Assembly: GCF_003667575.1 (NCBI RefSeq)
Contig: NZ_RCUY01000001.1
Span: 419,947-483,946, forward strand
Reading direction: 5' to 3'
From: Mycetocola lacteus
GTDB lineage: Bacteria > Actinomycetota > Actinomycetes > Actinomycetales > Microbacteriaceae
Length of the DNA: 64,000 bases
The position numbers and the translations under genes were made by a program. Of the stretch, positions 43,856-52,971 are shown one piece after another. Positions within the stretch are counted from its first letter, which is position 1. The number at the start of each line of letters is the position of its first letter. The notes under the pieces are model-generated. The model did no database searches. It saw only the letters and a program-made list of their open reading frames with translations, and had not been told where the DNA came from.

Positions 43856-43870
43856 TAGGCTCTGGGTATG
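43856..43870 (+). promoter_or_regulatory. Leaderless promoter of lipoprotein A (TAGGCT-N6-ATG)
   Basis: TAGGCT (43856-43861), six bases, ATG at 43868. The flanks match the second lipoprotein gene: TAAC(A/G)GG(A/G)GT then TAGGCTCT, then GGTATG. The promoter was evidently duplicated with the gene. Confidence 0.6.
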
Positions 43871-45166
43871 CCTCGCCCCGTAGCCACGCCCCCAACCCGT
43901 TTCCTCGCCGCCGTCACCGTCCTCGGGCTGGGAGTGCTCGGGCTGACGGCCTGCGCCGGGAATAATGAGGAAGCCTTCAACACCTATCGGCACGGCATCG
44001 AACAGGTCCCCGGTCTCACTCACTTCGAGTCGGGGCTCTCGCGGGCGGTTCCCCTGGTCCCCACCGGGCGCATCCAGGTTGAACTGCCCGCGGACCGGGG
44101 CGTCTACGACGCCCTGGTCGCGGCTACCTGCGGCAAGGATCGTGGCATTGCCACCACGTTCGAGTACACGGTGACCGGTGAGCACACCGCGTTCACCGTG
44201 CAGGACTTCCCCTGCACCACCCAGAAGTTCGACCCGCTGAAAATCGTCGCCGCTGCCGATTCGGTGGAGACAAAAACAACACTCTCCATCGGGAACCTCA
44301 GCCCCGGTCTCGCCCCGTCCCCCACCTCCTCGGACCAACCATTCACGCAGCGTGTTCGGCTGGATACCGGAAACGATCCGGCAGACACGTTTGCGCTGTT
44401 CGCCGCCATCGCCCCGCAGCTGCCCGATAACACCCTCGAAATCGAGGGCGATCACCTCCGCGCCAGCACCGAATCCGCCGCCGAGGTCACCACACTGGCC
44501 TCCGACCTGGCGGCACTGAACGAGACGGTTCCGCTGCTGAGCGCGACGTTCGCCGATACTCTGACGCTCGACACCGTGAGCGAACCCGACACCGCGGGCA
44601 TCGTCGCGTTCCTCACCGCCCGCTCCCCCGATCTCTATCGAGACCATTCGATCATCTCTCGGATCGGGGTCCCCGATGCCGCTGTGGCACCGCCCACCGA
44701 CGCGGCTCTCGCCCTGCAAACCTGGGTGAATAACACCCTCGGAATCACCGGCGGAGTGTCCGAAAACACGCTGACGCTCAGACTGCCCAACGTGGATGAA
44801 GTCGACACCGTCAGCCGACAGATTGCCGAACACGGCACCGACCTGGTTGGCGTGGTCATGATCACCCCGGCTGCGGGTGCCGGGGTGCCCGAGTTTGTTT
44901 CGGTCCCCAACACGATCCGGCCGGGCACCACGCCCGGTGATAACCCCTTCCCGGTGCTCACCGAACGGTTCCGGGCGCTCGCGCACACCGAGAAGGTGCG
45001 CCGGGTTGAGGCCGGCCGCGGATCGCTCAAGGTCTGGCTCCTCCCTTCGGCCGTGGGTGACGAGAGCGCGAGCGAGACCGTCCGCGCCGTCATGCGCGGC
45101 ATCGCCGAGGAGGGTGCCCTGTCGGTGCTGTGGATGGACGGTGTGCCAGTAGACGGCTACCGCTGA
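43868..45166 (+). CDS. Hypothetical lipoprotein A of a tandem paralogous pair
   Basis: A 432-aa exported protein; the signal peptide ends in LTAC (Cys29). The mature part begins with NNEEAFNTYRHGIEQVPGLTHFESG and contains two Cys in the first domain (VAATCGK, DFPCTT). A central beta/alpha repeat region follows, and a C-terminal RFRALAHTEKVRRVEAGRGSLKVWL block. The paralogue 86 bp downstream matches over the whole length. No domain was recognised. The protein is probably surface-exposed. It has its own leaderless promoter despite the short gap from the MFS gene. Confidence 0.8.
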   Translation: MPRPVATPPTRFLAAVTVLGLGVLGLTACAGNNEEAFNTYRHGIEQVPGLTHFESGLSRAVPLVPTGRIQVELPADRGVYDALVAATCGKDRGIATTFEYTVTGEHTAFTVQDFPCTTQKFDPLKIVAAADSVETKTTLSIGNLSPGLAPSPTSSDQPFTQRVRLDTGNDPADTFALFAAIAPQLPDNTLEIEGDHLRASTESAAEVTTLASDLAALNETVPLLSATFADTLTLDTVSEPDTAGIVAFLTARSPDLYRDHSIISRIGVPDAAVAPPTDAALALQTWVNNTLGITGGVSENTLTLRLPNVDEVDTVSRQIAEHGTDLVGVVMITPAAGAGVPEFVSVPNTIRPGTTPGDNPFPVLTERFRALAHTEKVRRVEAGRGSLKVWLLPSAVGDESASETVRAVMRGIAEEGALSVLWMDGVPVDGYR

Positions 45167-45240
45167 TCTCTCGGGTGTGGTGAACTCGCCAAAACTGGGC
45201 GGTATCAAGTCGCCCTCTCACCTCAGTACATAACGGGGGT

Positions 45241-45255
45241 TAGGCTCTAGGTATG
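45241..45255 (+). promoter_or_regulatory. Leaderless promoter of lipoprotein B (TAGGCT-N6-ATG)
   Basis: TAGGCT (45241-45246), six bases, ATG at 45253, preceded by TAACGGGGGT. Nearly identical to the promoter of lipoprotein A. Confidence 0.6.
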
Positions 45256-46548
45256 TTGATCAGCTCGGCTCCACGCGGCCCCCGCACTCTCGCCTCCATC
45301 GCCCTGGTCAGCCTCGGGGTTGTGGGGCTGACCGGATGCGGGACATCCGGGGAGAAGGAGTTCACGGCCTTCACCCGAGCCGTTCAGCAGGTTCCCGGCC
45401 TGACCTCGTTCGAATCCGGCACCACCTCGCCCCTACCCTGGCAGAAAAACGGCTGGGTGAAGGTAGCGCTGCCCGCCGAGCCTGACACCTTTGAAACGCT
45501 CACATCCGTGGTGTGCCAACAGCCAGCGGGGATCCCCCTCAGCTTCGGATATACCCTGACCGGTGACCATTCCACGCTCGAGGTGGACTCCACACCCTGC
45601 CCGCCGGAGCATTTCGACCCCCTCAAGACTGTCGCCGCAGCCGATTCCCTGGGAACGGCCTCCTCGGTCCAGGTTCGCCAGAGCCAGCGAGCCGAATCCG
45701 CCTCGGCCACACCCAACCCCGCCCAGGCGGACCTGCGGATAAAGCTGACCACCGATCAGACCATCGTCCAGGACCTGGCTCTTGCCCAGGCACTCAGCGC
45801 CTCCCTGGGCGATACCACCACGGAGTTCTCCGGGCAGGACCTTCGCCTTCAGACCCTCGATACCGAGGAACGCGACACGGTTCTGTCAGATCTTGCCGCG
45901 CTAAACGAGCGATTCCCCCTCGCCTCGGTCGACTTCGCGCAGAAGCTGACCCTCGGCACCGTGGGCGAGGCCGATCCGGCAGCCATCACCGCGTTCCTCA
46001 CCGAACGCTCACCCGACCTTTACCGCACACACGGCATCGTGGCGGCCACAGGGTCCGTGGGCGCGGGCGGCGCGGTTCCCACCGCCGACGCCATCGCACT
46101 GCGCAACTGGGCTACCGAAAATCTCGGCGTGCAGGTCACGGCGCTGAGCAATTCGATCCAGCTGAGTGTCCCCGATGTTGCCGCGCTGGACTCGGCGAGC
46201 ACGGCATTGGCCGAGCACGGGGTGGGTGACGTGTCCGTGCGGTTCGAGGTCGCCGATGGCGGCCCCACGGCACCCGAGCTGGGTGTGGGAACCGCGCCCA
46301 AGCAGAGCCTCTCCCCCACCAACAATCCCTTCCCCGCCGTGATCGAGCGGTATCGCAGTATTGCGGCCACCGACAGGGTTCAGCGCGTCGAGTTTGCGCC
46401 GGGTGGTCTCAAAGTATGGCTGCGTGAGGAGTTCCGCGGGGATACCGCGGCCACCGATGCCGTCGGCGAGGTGCTGATCCGCATCGCCACCGAGGACAAG
46501 CTCCGAACTGTGCGGTTGGATAATCGCCCGGTGGGAGACTTCCGCTAG
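45253..46548 (+). CDS. Hypothetical lipoprotein B of a tandem paralogous pair
   Basis: A 431-aa lipoprotein, Cys29 in LTGC at the same position as in paralogue A. Shared landmarks in the same order: Q(V)PGLT.FESG, VVC..../TATC..., GYTLTGDHS / EYTVTGEHT, PC(P/T)..(H/K)FDPLK.VAAADS, AITAFLTERSPDLYRTHGI / GIVAFLTARSPDLYRDHSI, NNPFP / DNPFP and a final (K)VWL segment. The two genes arose by tandem duplication and have diverged considerably, which suggests different binding partners or phase-like redundancy at the surface. Function unknown. Confidence 0.8.
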   Translation: MLISSAPRGPRTLASIALVSLGVVGLTGCGTSGEKEFTAFTRAVQQVPGLTSFESGTTSPLPWQKNGWVKVALPAEPDTFETLTSVVCQQPAGIPLSFGYTLTGDHSTLEVDSTPCPPEHFDPLKTVAAADSLGTASSVQVRQSQRAESASATPNPAQADLRIKLTTDQTIVQDLALAQALSASLGDTTTEFSGQDLRLQTLDTEERDTVLSDLAALNERFPLASVDFAQKLTLGTVGEADPAAITAFLTERSPDLYRTHGIVAATGSVGAGGAVPTADAIALRNWATENLGVQVTALSNSIQLSVPDVAALDSASTALAEHGVGDVSVRFEVADGGPTAPELGVGTAPKQSLSPTNNPFPAVIERYRSIAATDRVQRVEFAPGGLKVWLREEFRGDTAATDAVGEVLIRIATEDKLRTVRLDNRPVGDFR

Positions 46549-46614
46549 GCGGGAGGCACAGGGGCCGTCAGCTCGCGAGCTCGGGGTTCAACAGGTACCA
46601 GCCAGGTAGACAAA

Positions 46615-46646
46615 CGGCGGCCCCGGGGATCTCCCCGGGGCCGCCG
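46615..46646 (-). terminator. Terminator hairpin of the GH3/Opp operon
   Basis: Perfect 14-bp stem CGGCGGCCCCGGGG / CCCCGGGGCCGCCG with a four-base loop, 17 bp beyond the GH3 stop codon. Confidence 0.85.
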
Positions 46647-46662
46647 CTGTGTCTGCCAGAAG

Positions 46663-48942
46663 CTACGCGATGGTGAAGGTCGCGCGCAGCACATCCTCGG
46701 AGCGCGAGGACTTACCCACGCGCAGCTCGAAGGCACCGGCCTCAACGATGCGGTTACCCTTGGCATCCACGATGGTGCACTCGGATGCCGGCAGCTCGAT
46801 CGAGACCTGCTTCGACTCACCGGGAGCGACATCCACCTGGGTGAAGGTCTTCAGCTCCTGGTCGGCCCAGCTGACCGAGGTCACGGTGTCACTGACGTAG
46901 ACCTGCACGGTCTCCCGCGAGGGGCGTGCACCGGTGTTGGTCAGGGTCAGGGTTGCACGCACGGTGTCGGCGGCGGTCAGGTTGGTGTCCGCGATCACCA
47001 GGTCGGAGTACTCCACCGTGGTGTACGACAGGCCCTGTCCGAACTGGAATGCCGGGGTCTGGGTCAGGTCGGCGTAGCGGTTACCGTGCTGGCCACGGAT
47101 CTGGTTGTAGTAGGTCGGCTGCTGACCCGAGTGACGGGCGAACGAGATCGGCAGACGTCCGGCGGGCTCGATCAGGCCGAGGGCCAGCTCGGCGATCGCG
47201 CGGCCACCCTGCATACCCGGGTTTGCGACCCAGAGCAGCGCGGCGGCGTTCAGGGCCGACTCCGGCAGCACCAGCGGCTTGGAAGCCAGCAGGACCACGA
47301 TCATCGGGGTGCCGGTCTCGGCCAGGGCATCCAGCAGGGCGATCTGGCCACCGATGAGCTCCAGGGTCGCGGTCGAACGGCCCTCACCCACGAGCTCGAT
47401 ACGGTCACCCACAACGGCGACGACGTAGTCGGCGTCCTTCGCGGCGGCCACGGCCTCGGCGATCTGGGCGGCGTCCGGGGCCACCGGAACCACAACCTGC
47501 GGGCGCGGCTGACCATCGGGGAAGAACTCGCCCTCGGGGTCGGCGGCCAGGGTCAGGATGTCGGCACCCTGGGTGTAGGACACGCTCCAGTCGGCGGGGG
47601 TGTGCGCACGCAGACCATCCAGCACGGTGGTGATCATCTCGCGCGGGTGGCCCTCGGGGAACCAACCAGCCTGGCCGGAGTTACCCGCCCAGTCGCCCAG
47701 CTGGGTCTGCGCGTCATCGGCCAGCGGACCAACCACGGCGATCTTCTTGGCGGCACCGGTCGGAACCGAACGGCCCGACTCATCGGCAACGAAGCCGCCC
47801 TCGAGCGGCAGGACGCCGTCGTTGTTCAGCAGCACCAGCGAGTGGCGAGCCACCTCGAGGTTCAGTGCGGTGTGGTCCTCGTGACCCACCAGGGCCTCCT
47901 GAGCGGCCACGTCGGGGTGACGCGGGTTCTCGAACAGGCCGAGTTCAAACTTCAGGGTCAGGATGCGGGCGACCGCGGGGTGCAGCTCGTCCTCGGTCAG
48001 CATGCCCTTCTCGATGGCTTCGAGGGCACCCTCGAAGAACTTCGGGGTGGTCATAACCATGTCGTTACCGGCCTTGACGGCGGCGGCAGCGGCGTGGGCG
48101 TAGTCCGGCTGAACCTGCTGCTCCCAGACCATACGGCCCACGTTGTCCCAGTCGGTGATCAGGGTTCCGGTGTAGCCCCACTCGCCACGCAGCACGTCGT
48201 TCAGCAGCCAGTCGTTCACGGTGATCGGCACACCATCGGTGCTCTGGTAGCCGAGCATGAAGGTGCGGCAACCCTCGCGAGCGACGCGCTCGAACGGCGG
48301 CAGGAACCAGGAGCGCAGCTTACGCGGGGAGATATCGGCCTCGGAGGCGTCGCGGCCACCCTGGGTCTCCGAGTATCCGGCGAAGTGCTTGGCGGTCGCG
48401 AGGATCGCCGAGGGGTCGTTCAGGCCCTTGCCCTGGTAGCCACGAACCATCGCCGAGGCCAGCTCACCGATCAGGTGCGGGTCCTCACCGAAGGTCTCAT
48501 CCACGCGGCCCCAGCGGAGGTCGCGGGCGATGCACAGCACCGGGGAGAAGGTCCAGTGCACGCCGGTGGTGGCGGTCTCCACGGCGGTGATCCGGGCAAC
48601 CTGCTCGGTCAGCTCGGCGTTCCAGGTGCCGGCCATACCCAGCTGGGTCGGGAAGATCGTGGCACCCTTCCAGAAGGAGTTTCCGTGGATGCAGTCCTCA
48701 CCCACCAGCAGCGGAATCCGCAGCTCGGTCTCGGCGGTCAGCTCGTGCGCACGAACCACCCGCTCGGGCGAGGTGTGCAGGATCGAGCCGACGTGCTTGC
48801 CCAGGACGTGATCGTCCAGGTCATCACGCGCATCCAGCTGGAGCATCTGCCCCACCTTCTGCTCGCGGGTCATTCGACCCAGCAGGTCTTCTACCCGCTC
48901 GGCAATCGTGAGGTCGGGGTTCAGGTACGGAAGCGTAGTCAT
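46663..48942 (-). CDS. GH3 beta-glucosidase (cytoplasmic)
   Basis: A 759-aa retaining beta-glycosidase without signal peptide. The TIM-barrel domain contains GEDCIHG (substrate Asp/His), KHFAGYS (KH motif) and LITDWDNVG with the predicted nucleophile Asp264. The alpha/beta sandwich domain follows (NNDGVLPLEG.., VAVVGDRIELVGEGRSTATLELIGGQ) and a C-terminal FnIII-like domain (QVYVSDTVTSVSWADQELKTF). ATG 48942 with a GGAC-rich leader is chosen over an upstream frame. It is the last gene of the Opp-type importer operon, so it should cleave imported cello- or other beta-gluco-oligosaccharides. Exact linkage preference is not decidable by eye. Confidence 0.93.
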   Translation of the reverse strand: MTTLPYLNPDLTIAERVEDLLGRMTREQKVGQMLQLDARDDLDDHVLGKHVGSILHTSPERVVRAHELTAETELRIPLLVGEDCIHGNSFWKGATIFPTQLGMAGTWNAELTEQVARITAVETATTGVHWTFSPVLCIARDLRWGRVDETFGEDPHLIGELASAMVRGYQGKGLNDPSAILATAKHFAGYSETQGGRDASEADISPRKLRSWFLPPFERVAREGCRTFMLGYQSTDGVPITVNDWLLNDVLRGEWGYTGTLITDWDNVGRMVWEQQVQPDYAHAAAAAVKAGNDMVMTTPKFFEGALEAIEKGMLTEDELHPAVARILTLKFELGLFENPRHPDVAAQEALVGHEDHTALNLEVARHSLVLLNNDGVLPLEGGFVADESGRSVPTGAAKKIAVVGPLADDAQTQLGDWAGNSGQAGWFPEGHPREMITTVLDGLRAHTPADWSVSYTQGADILTLAADPEGEFFPDGQPRPQVVVPVAPDAAQIAEAVAAAKDADYVVAVVGDRIELVGEGRSTATLELIGGQIALLDALAETGTPMIVVLLASKPLVLPESALNAAALLWVANPGMQGGRAIAELALGLIEPAGRLPISFARHSGQQPTYYNQIRGQHGNRYADLTQTPAFQFGQGLSYTTVEYSDLVIADTNLTAADTVRATLTLTNTGARPSRETVQVYVSDTVTSVSWADQELKTFTQVDVAPGESKQVSIELPASECTIVDAKGNRIVEAGAFELRVGKSSRSEDVLRATFTIA

Positions 48943-49060
48943 GAAACGTAAGTCCTTAGATGGTCGGGGGCCGACCGGGTTGGTGCGGGAGTCGGGAGCG
49001 GGCCAGCCGCTCCGCAAAGGGCCCCCTCCTCCATCGGGAGAAGGGGGCCGATTGGTCTGA

Positions 49061-50182
49061 TTACCGGGCGGTGGTGTCGTCCGGCGATGCGGGGGCGGGC
49101 GGGGTCACCGGGGTGACCACATCCGCGTCGGCCGCGGGGCTAGCGTGTTTGGGAGCCGAGGCTTCCCCGCTGCCCGGATCACTACCCGACGGGGTCGTGG
49201 TCCGCACGGCGGTCACGCTCGAGGACACCTTGATGCCCTTCTTGCGCATCTCGCGGGCACGCTCACCGGCGCTACGCAGGCGCGGGTTCACGTACTCGTC
49301 GATACCGAAGTTGATCAGCGAGAGGGCCATACCCAGCAGCGCGATGCAGAGACCGGCGGGAACGTACCACCACCAGAAGTCCGGGAAGGCACCGTTCTGC
49401 TGTGCCCAGAACAGGATCGTTCCCCAGTTCAGGTTGGTGATCGGAATCACACCGATGAAGGCCAGGGTGGTGAGGCCGAGGACCGCGGCGGTCACGGTTC
49501 CCACGAAGGAGGAGGCGATGATCGCGATCAGGTTGGGGAGCATCTCCACCGCGATGATGCGGTACAGCGGCTCACCGTTGGCGCGGGCTGCCTGGACGAA
49601 GTCCCGGTTACGCAGCGACATGGTCTGGGCACGCAGCACGCGGCTACCCCAGGCCCAACCGGTCAGCGCCAGCACACCGGCGATGAGCAGCAGGCTCGGG
49701 TTCTCGTACTGCGAGGCCACGATGATCATCAGCGGCAGGGCCGGGATCACCAGGAACACGTTGGTGATGGCCGAGAGGCCCTCGCTCTTCCATCCACCGA
49801 TGTATCCGGCGGTCACACCGATGATCACGGCGATCAGGGTCGCAATAATACCGGCCGCGAAGCCCACCACGAGCACGCCGCGGGTTCCGTAGATCAGCTG
49901 GCTGAGGACGTCCTCACCCATGTGGGTGGTTCCCAGCCAGTGGGTGGCCGAGGGGCCCTGACGCAGGGCGGTGAAGTCCTTGTCCAGCGGGCCGTAGGGG
50001 GCCAGCAGGTCACCAAAGATGGCCACCAGGACAAAGAAGCCGAGGATACACAGACCGGCAATCGACTTTCCGTTGCGGAACATCGAGAAGGCCTGCCCAA
50101 ACTTCGTGGCGAAGTTCTGCTTACGCGGCGGGCGGGGCGCGGTATCAACGGCGGCGATAACCGCGGTTTCGGGCTGAGTCAT
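49061..50182 (-). CDS. Opp/Dpp-type ABC transporter permease, DppC/OppC family
   Basis: A 373-aa inner-membrane subunit. An N-terminal helix precedes the periplasmic segment with the FGDLLAPYGP..GTTHMGEDVLSQLIYGTR block of OppC proteins. Membrane helices follow with the EAA-type loop RNRDFVQAARANGEPLYRIIAVEMLPNL around residues 182-209. The C-terminus has a charged linker and a Pro/Ser/Thr-rich tail longer than usual. Its start lies three bases after the DppB-type stop; it precedes the GH3 gene by about 120 bp. Confidence 0.93.
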   Translation of the reverse strand: MTQPETAVIAAVDTAPRPPRKQNFATKFGQAFSMFRNGKSIAGLCILGFFVLVAIFGDLLAPYGPLDKDFTALRQGPSATHWLGTTHMGEDVLSQLIYGTRGVLVVGFAAGIIATLIAVIIGVTAGYIGGWKSEGLSAITNVFLVIPALPLMIIVASQYENPSLLLIAGVLALTGWAWGSRVLRAQTMSLRNRDFVQAARANGEPLYRIIAVEMLPNLIAIIASSFVGTVTAAVLGLTTLAFIGVIPITNLNWGTILFWAQQNGAFPDFWWWYVPAGLCIALLGMALSLINFGIDEYVNPRLRSAGERAREMRKKGIKVSSSVTAVRTTTPSGSDPGSGEASAPKHASPAADADVVTPVTPPAPASPDDTTAR

Positions 50183-50185
50183 GGT

Positions 50186-51169
50186 CTAGGCCTCCGACTG
50201 ACGGGTGCGCGGGTCGAGAATCGCGTAGGCGACATCGGCGAGGATGTTGGCCACCAGGATGGTCAACGTGATGATCAGGAACAGACCCTGCATGAGCGGG
50301 TAGTCCTTCGCGTTGGTGGCGTCAAGCAGCAGCTTTCCCACACCGGGGTAGGAGAATACGAGCTCCATCACCAGGGTTCCACCCACGATGAATCCGAGCG
50401 AGAGCGCGAAGCTCGACAGCTGCGGGAGGACCGCGTTGCGGGCGGCGTAGTTGATGAGCACCTTGCGCGGGGAGAGACCCTTGGCCTGCGCCACGGTCAC
50501 GTAGTCCTCGTCCATGACGGTGACCATCATGTTACGCATACCCAGGACCCAGCCACCGAGGGAGGAGATCACGATGGTCAGCGCGGGAAGCGTACCGTGG
50601 TTGATGACCTGGCCGATGAAGTCCAGCGAGAATTCGGGGGTAGACCCCTTATCGTACGCATGGGATGCGGGGAACCAGCCCAGTCCGGTGGCGAGCAGCG
50701 CGATGGCGATCAGGCCGAGCCAGAAGTAGGGGACGGTGGAGAAGAAGGTCGTAATCGGGATCAGGGCGTCGGCCTTGGATCCGCGACGCCATCCGGCGTA
50801 GGCACCCAGGGTGGTTCCGATCACAAACGACAGGATCGTGGCGATACCGACCAGACCGATGGTCCAGGGCAGGGCCGAGGCGATCACATCGGTGACCGGT
50901 GCGAGGCCCTTGGAGAAGGAGCGGCCCAGGTCGCCGCTGAAGAGCAGCTTCCAGTAGCTGATGTACTGCTCGAGCATGGACTGGTTCTTGTCCAGACCAA
51001 ACAGGGTGCGCAGCGAGGCTGCGGCATCCGGGCTGATCAGACCCTGGTTCTTGGCGATATACGCCGAAACCGGGTCCCCCTTGAGGAAGCGGGGCAGGAA
51101 GAAGTTGATCGTGATCGCCGCCCAGGCGGTGAACAGATAGAACGCTGTGCGTCGGAGGAAGAATCTCAC
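50186..51169 (-). CDS. Opp/Dpp-type ABC transporter permease, DppB/OppB family
   Basis: A 327-aa subunit with six membrane helices. The first helix reads FFLRRTAFYLFTAWAAITINFFLPR; later PYFWLGLIAIALLATGLGWFP and the EAA loop DYVTVAQAKGLSPRKVLINYAARNAVLPQ (about residues 221-249) are typical of DppB. The start is GTG at 51169, four bases after the stop of the preceding ATPase gene; upstream in-frame sequence overlaps that gene and is rejected. Pairs with the DppC-type permease. Confidence 0.93.
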   Translation of the reverse strand: MRFFLRRTAFYLFTAWAAITINFFLPRFLKGDPVSAYIAKNQGLISPDAAASLRTLFGLDKNQSMLEQYISYWKLLFSGDLGRSFSKGLAPVTDVIASALPWTIGLVGIATILSFVIGTTLGAYAGWRRGSKADALIPITTFFSTVPYFWLGLIAIALLATGLGWFPASHAYDKGSTPEFSLDFIGQVINHGTLPALTIVISSLGGWVLGMRNMMVTVMDEDYVTVAQAKGLSPRKVLINYAARNAVLPQLSSFALSLGFIVGGTLVMELVFSYPGVGKLLLDATNAKDYPLMQGLFLIITLTILVANILADVAYAILDPRTRQSEA

Positions 51170-51173
51170 GGGG

Positions 51174-51980
51174 TCAGCTCCGGGGGGAAGTAGTGCCGGG
51201 CGCCGCGAAGTGCTTGTCCGGGTTGGGCGAGGCATCCCGCAGCTGACGCGTGTAGGCGTTCTGCGGGTTCAGGATGACATCATCGGCGTTACCGCGCTCG
51301 ACCACGACACCGTGGTTGAGCACCATAATCTCATCCGAGAAGTGACGGGCGGTCGCGAGGTCGTGGGTGATGTAGAGCACACCCAGGTTGGACTCGCGCT
51401 GCAGGTCGGCAAGCAGGTTCAGCACGCCGAGGCGGATCGACACGTCAAGCATCGAGACGGGCTCATCAGCGATCAGCAGCGAGGGGCGCGAGGCCAGTGC
51501 ACGGGCGATGGCCACACGCTGACGCTGTCCACCGGAGAGCTCATGCGGGCGACGATCGATCACGTCGTTTGGCTCCAGGCGCACACGCTCCAGCAGACGG
51601 AACACCTCGTCCTCGACCTGGTCCTTGGGAACCACCTTGTCCAGCAGCAGCGGACGCTCGATGTGGTGACGGATGGTGTGGTACGGGTTCAGCGAGGCAA
51701 ACGGGTCCTGGAAGACCATGCGAACCTGCTGGCGGTACTTACGCAGCGCACGGCCGCGACGCGGAATGGCCACGCCATCCAGCAGCACCTCACCGGAGGT
51801 GGCGCGCTCCAGCTGGGTGAGGATCTTGGCGATCGTGGACTTACCACTACCACTCTGACCCACCAGGGCGATGGTCTTACCCGAGGTCAGGGTGAAGTTC
51901 ACCTTGTCCAGGGCGAGGAAGTCACCGGTACCGCGGATGCGGTAGCGCTTGGTGACGTCTTTGAATTCAAGGGTCGTCAT
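51174..51980 (-). CDS. Opp-type ABC transporter ATP-binding protein (OppF class)
   Basis: A 268-aa ATPase. Walker A GQSGSGKST (about residues 38-46), ABC signature LSGGQRQRVAIARAL (about 147-161), Walker B LLIADEPVSMLD and the H-loop YITHDLATARH. The C-terminal extension (NPQNAYTRQLRDASP) is typical of oligopeptide-class ATPases. It lies five bases after the OppD-type stop. Together with that protein it powers the importer. Confidence 0.94.
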   Translation of the reverse strand: MTTLEFKDVTKRYRIRGTGDFLALDKVNFTLTSGKTIALVGQSGSGKSTIAKILTQLERATSGEVLLDGVAIPRRGRALRKYRQQVRMVFQDPFASLNPYHTIRHHIERPLLLDKVVPKDQVEDEVFRLLERVRLEPNDVIDRRPHELSGGQRQRVAIARALASRPSLLIADEPVSMLDVSIRLGVLNLLADLQRESNLGVLYITHDLATARHFSDEIMVLNHGVVVERGNADDVILNPQNAYTRQLRDASPNPDKHFAAPGTTSPRS

Positions 51981-51985
51981 GGCGG

Positions 51986-52873
51986 TTACGCTCCAGTCTC
52001 GGTGGCCGAGGACTTACCACGCACGAAGTCGCCGCGTTCGCCGGTGAGGCTCGGGAAGGACGCGAGGAGCTTACGGGTGTACTCGTGCTCGGCGTGGTGG
52101 TAGATCTGCTCGGCGGTGTTGATCTCAACAACCTTGCCCTGACGCATCACGGCAATACGGTCGGAGATTTCCAGTAGCAGCGGAAGGTCGTGGGTGATGA
52201 AGATCACCGAGAAGCCGAATTCCTTGCGCAGGTCGGAGATCTGCTGCAGGATTTCGCGCTGCACCAGCACGTCCAGCGCGGTGGTGGGCTCGTCCATGAT
52301 CATCAGCTGGGGCTTGAGGGCCAGAGCCATGGCGATCATGACGCGCTGACGCATACCACCGGAGAGCTCGTGGGGGAACGCACGCAGACGGTCGCGGCCC
52401 ACGCCGACGATCTCCAGCAGGCGTCCCGATTCCTCGGTGCGCTGTGCCTTGTTCATCTCGGGGCGGTGGGTCGTGAAGACGTCACCGAGCTGCTTGCCGA
52501 TGTTGACCACGGGGTTCAGGGCGTTCATCGCACCCTGGAACACCATCGAGGCCTTGTCCCAGCGGAACGCACGCATCTGCTGGTCATCGAGGGAGTTGAG
52601 GTCGATGTCCTCGCCGCCCTTGTCGTGGAAGATGGCGGATCCCTGGGTAATCACAGCCGGCGGCTTGAGCAGCCGCTGGATACCGTAGGCGAGGGTGGTC
52701 TTACCACAGCCGGATTCACCGGCGAGACCGAGGATTTCGCCACGCTTCAGCGTGATCGAAACGTCTCGCACGGCTTCGACGGGGGGATCCACGTCGTACA
52801 TCACGCTGAAGTTCGAGACCGTCAGCAGATTGTCGGAGGTCACAATGCGTTCCTGATTCTTGTCATGCGTCAT
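51986..52873 (-). CDS. Opp-type ABC transporter ATP-binding protein (OppD class)
   Basis: A 295-aa ATPase with Walker A GESGCGKTT (about residues 54-62), Q-loop VFQGAMNALNP, signature LSGGMRQRVMIAMAL, Walker B LMIMDEPTTALD, and H-loop FITHDLPLLL. The GAMNALNP and SGGMRQRV variants are usual in OppD. It follows the binding-protein gene after a 14-bp-stem hairpin, and is the second gene of the operon. Confidence 0.94.
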   Translation of the reverse strand: MTHDKNQERIVTSDNLLTVSNFSVMYDVDPPVEAVRDVSITLKRGEILGLAGESGCGKTTLAYGIQRLLKPPAVITQGSAIFHDKGGEDIDLNSLDDQQMRAFRWDKASMVFQGAMNALNPVVNIGKQLGDVFTTHRPEMNKAQRTEESGRLLEIVGVGRDRLRAFPHELSGGMRQRVMIAMALALKPQLMIMDEPTTALDVLVQREILQQISDLRKEFGFSVIFITHDLPLLLEISDRIAVMRQGKVVEINTAEQIYHHAEHEYTRKLLASFPSLTGERGDFVRGKSSATETGA

Positions 52874-52914
52874 GTCTTAGGCGGGGATGGGGGAAGACAT
52901 GAGAAACCCGTGGG

Positions 52915-52946
52915 CGGGGGTGGAGCGCTGGTGCGCTCCACCCCCG
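52915..52946 (-). terminator. Intercistronic hairpin after the binding-protein gene
   Basis: A perfect 14-bp stem, CGGGGGTGGAGCGC / GCGCTCCACCCCCG, with a TGGT loop, no U-tract, between the binding-protein and OppD-class genes. It mirrors the hairpin at 9478 in the mannan importer operon and likely sets the excess of binding protein. Confidence 0.75.
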
Positions 52947-52971
52947 TCACGAAAGGTGATGCGGTGCGAAA

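Noticed and set aside
47086..51193. Two very long plus-strand frames opposite the GH3 and Opp genes
   Set aside because: Shadow frames rich in Gly, His, Arg and Gln; the minus-strand genes have full family motifs and tight operon spacing.
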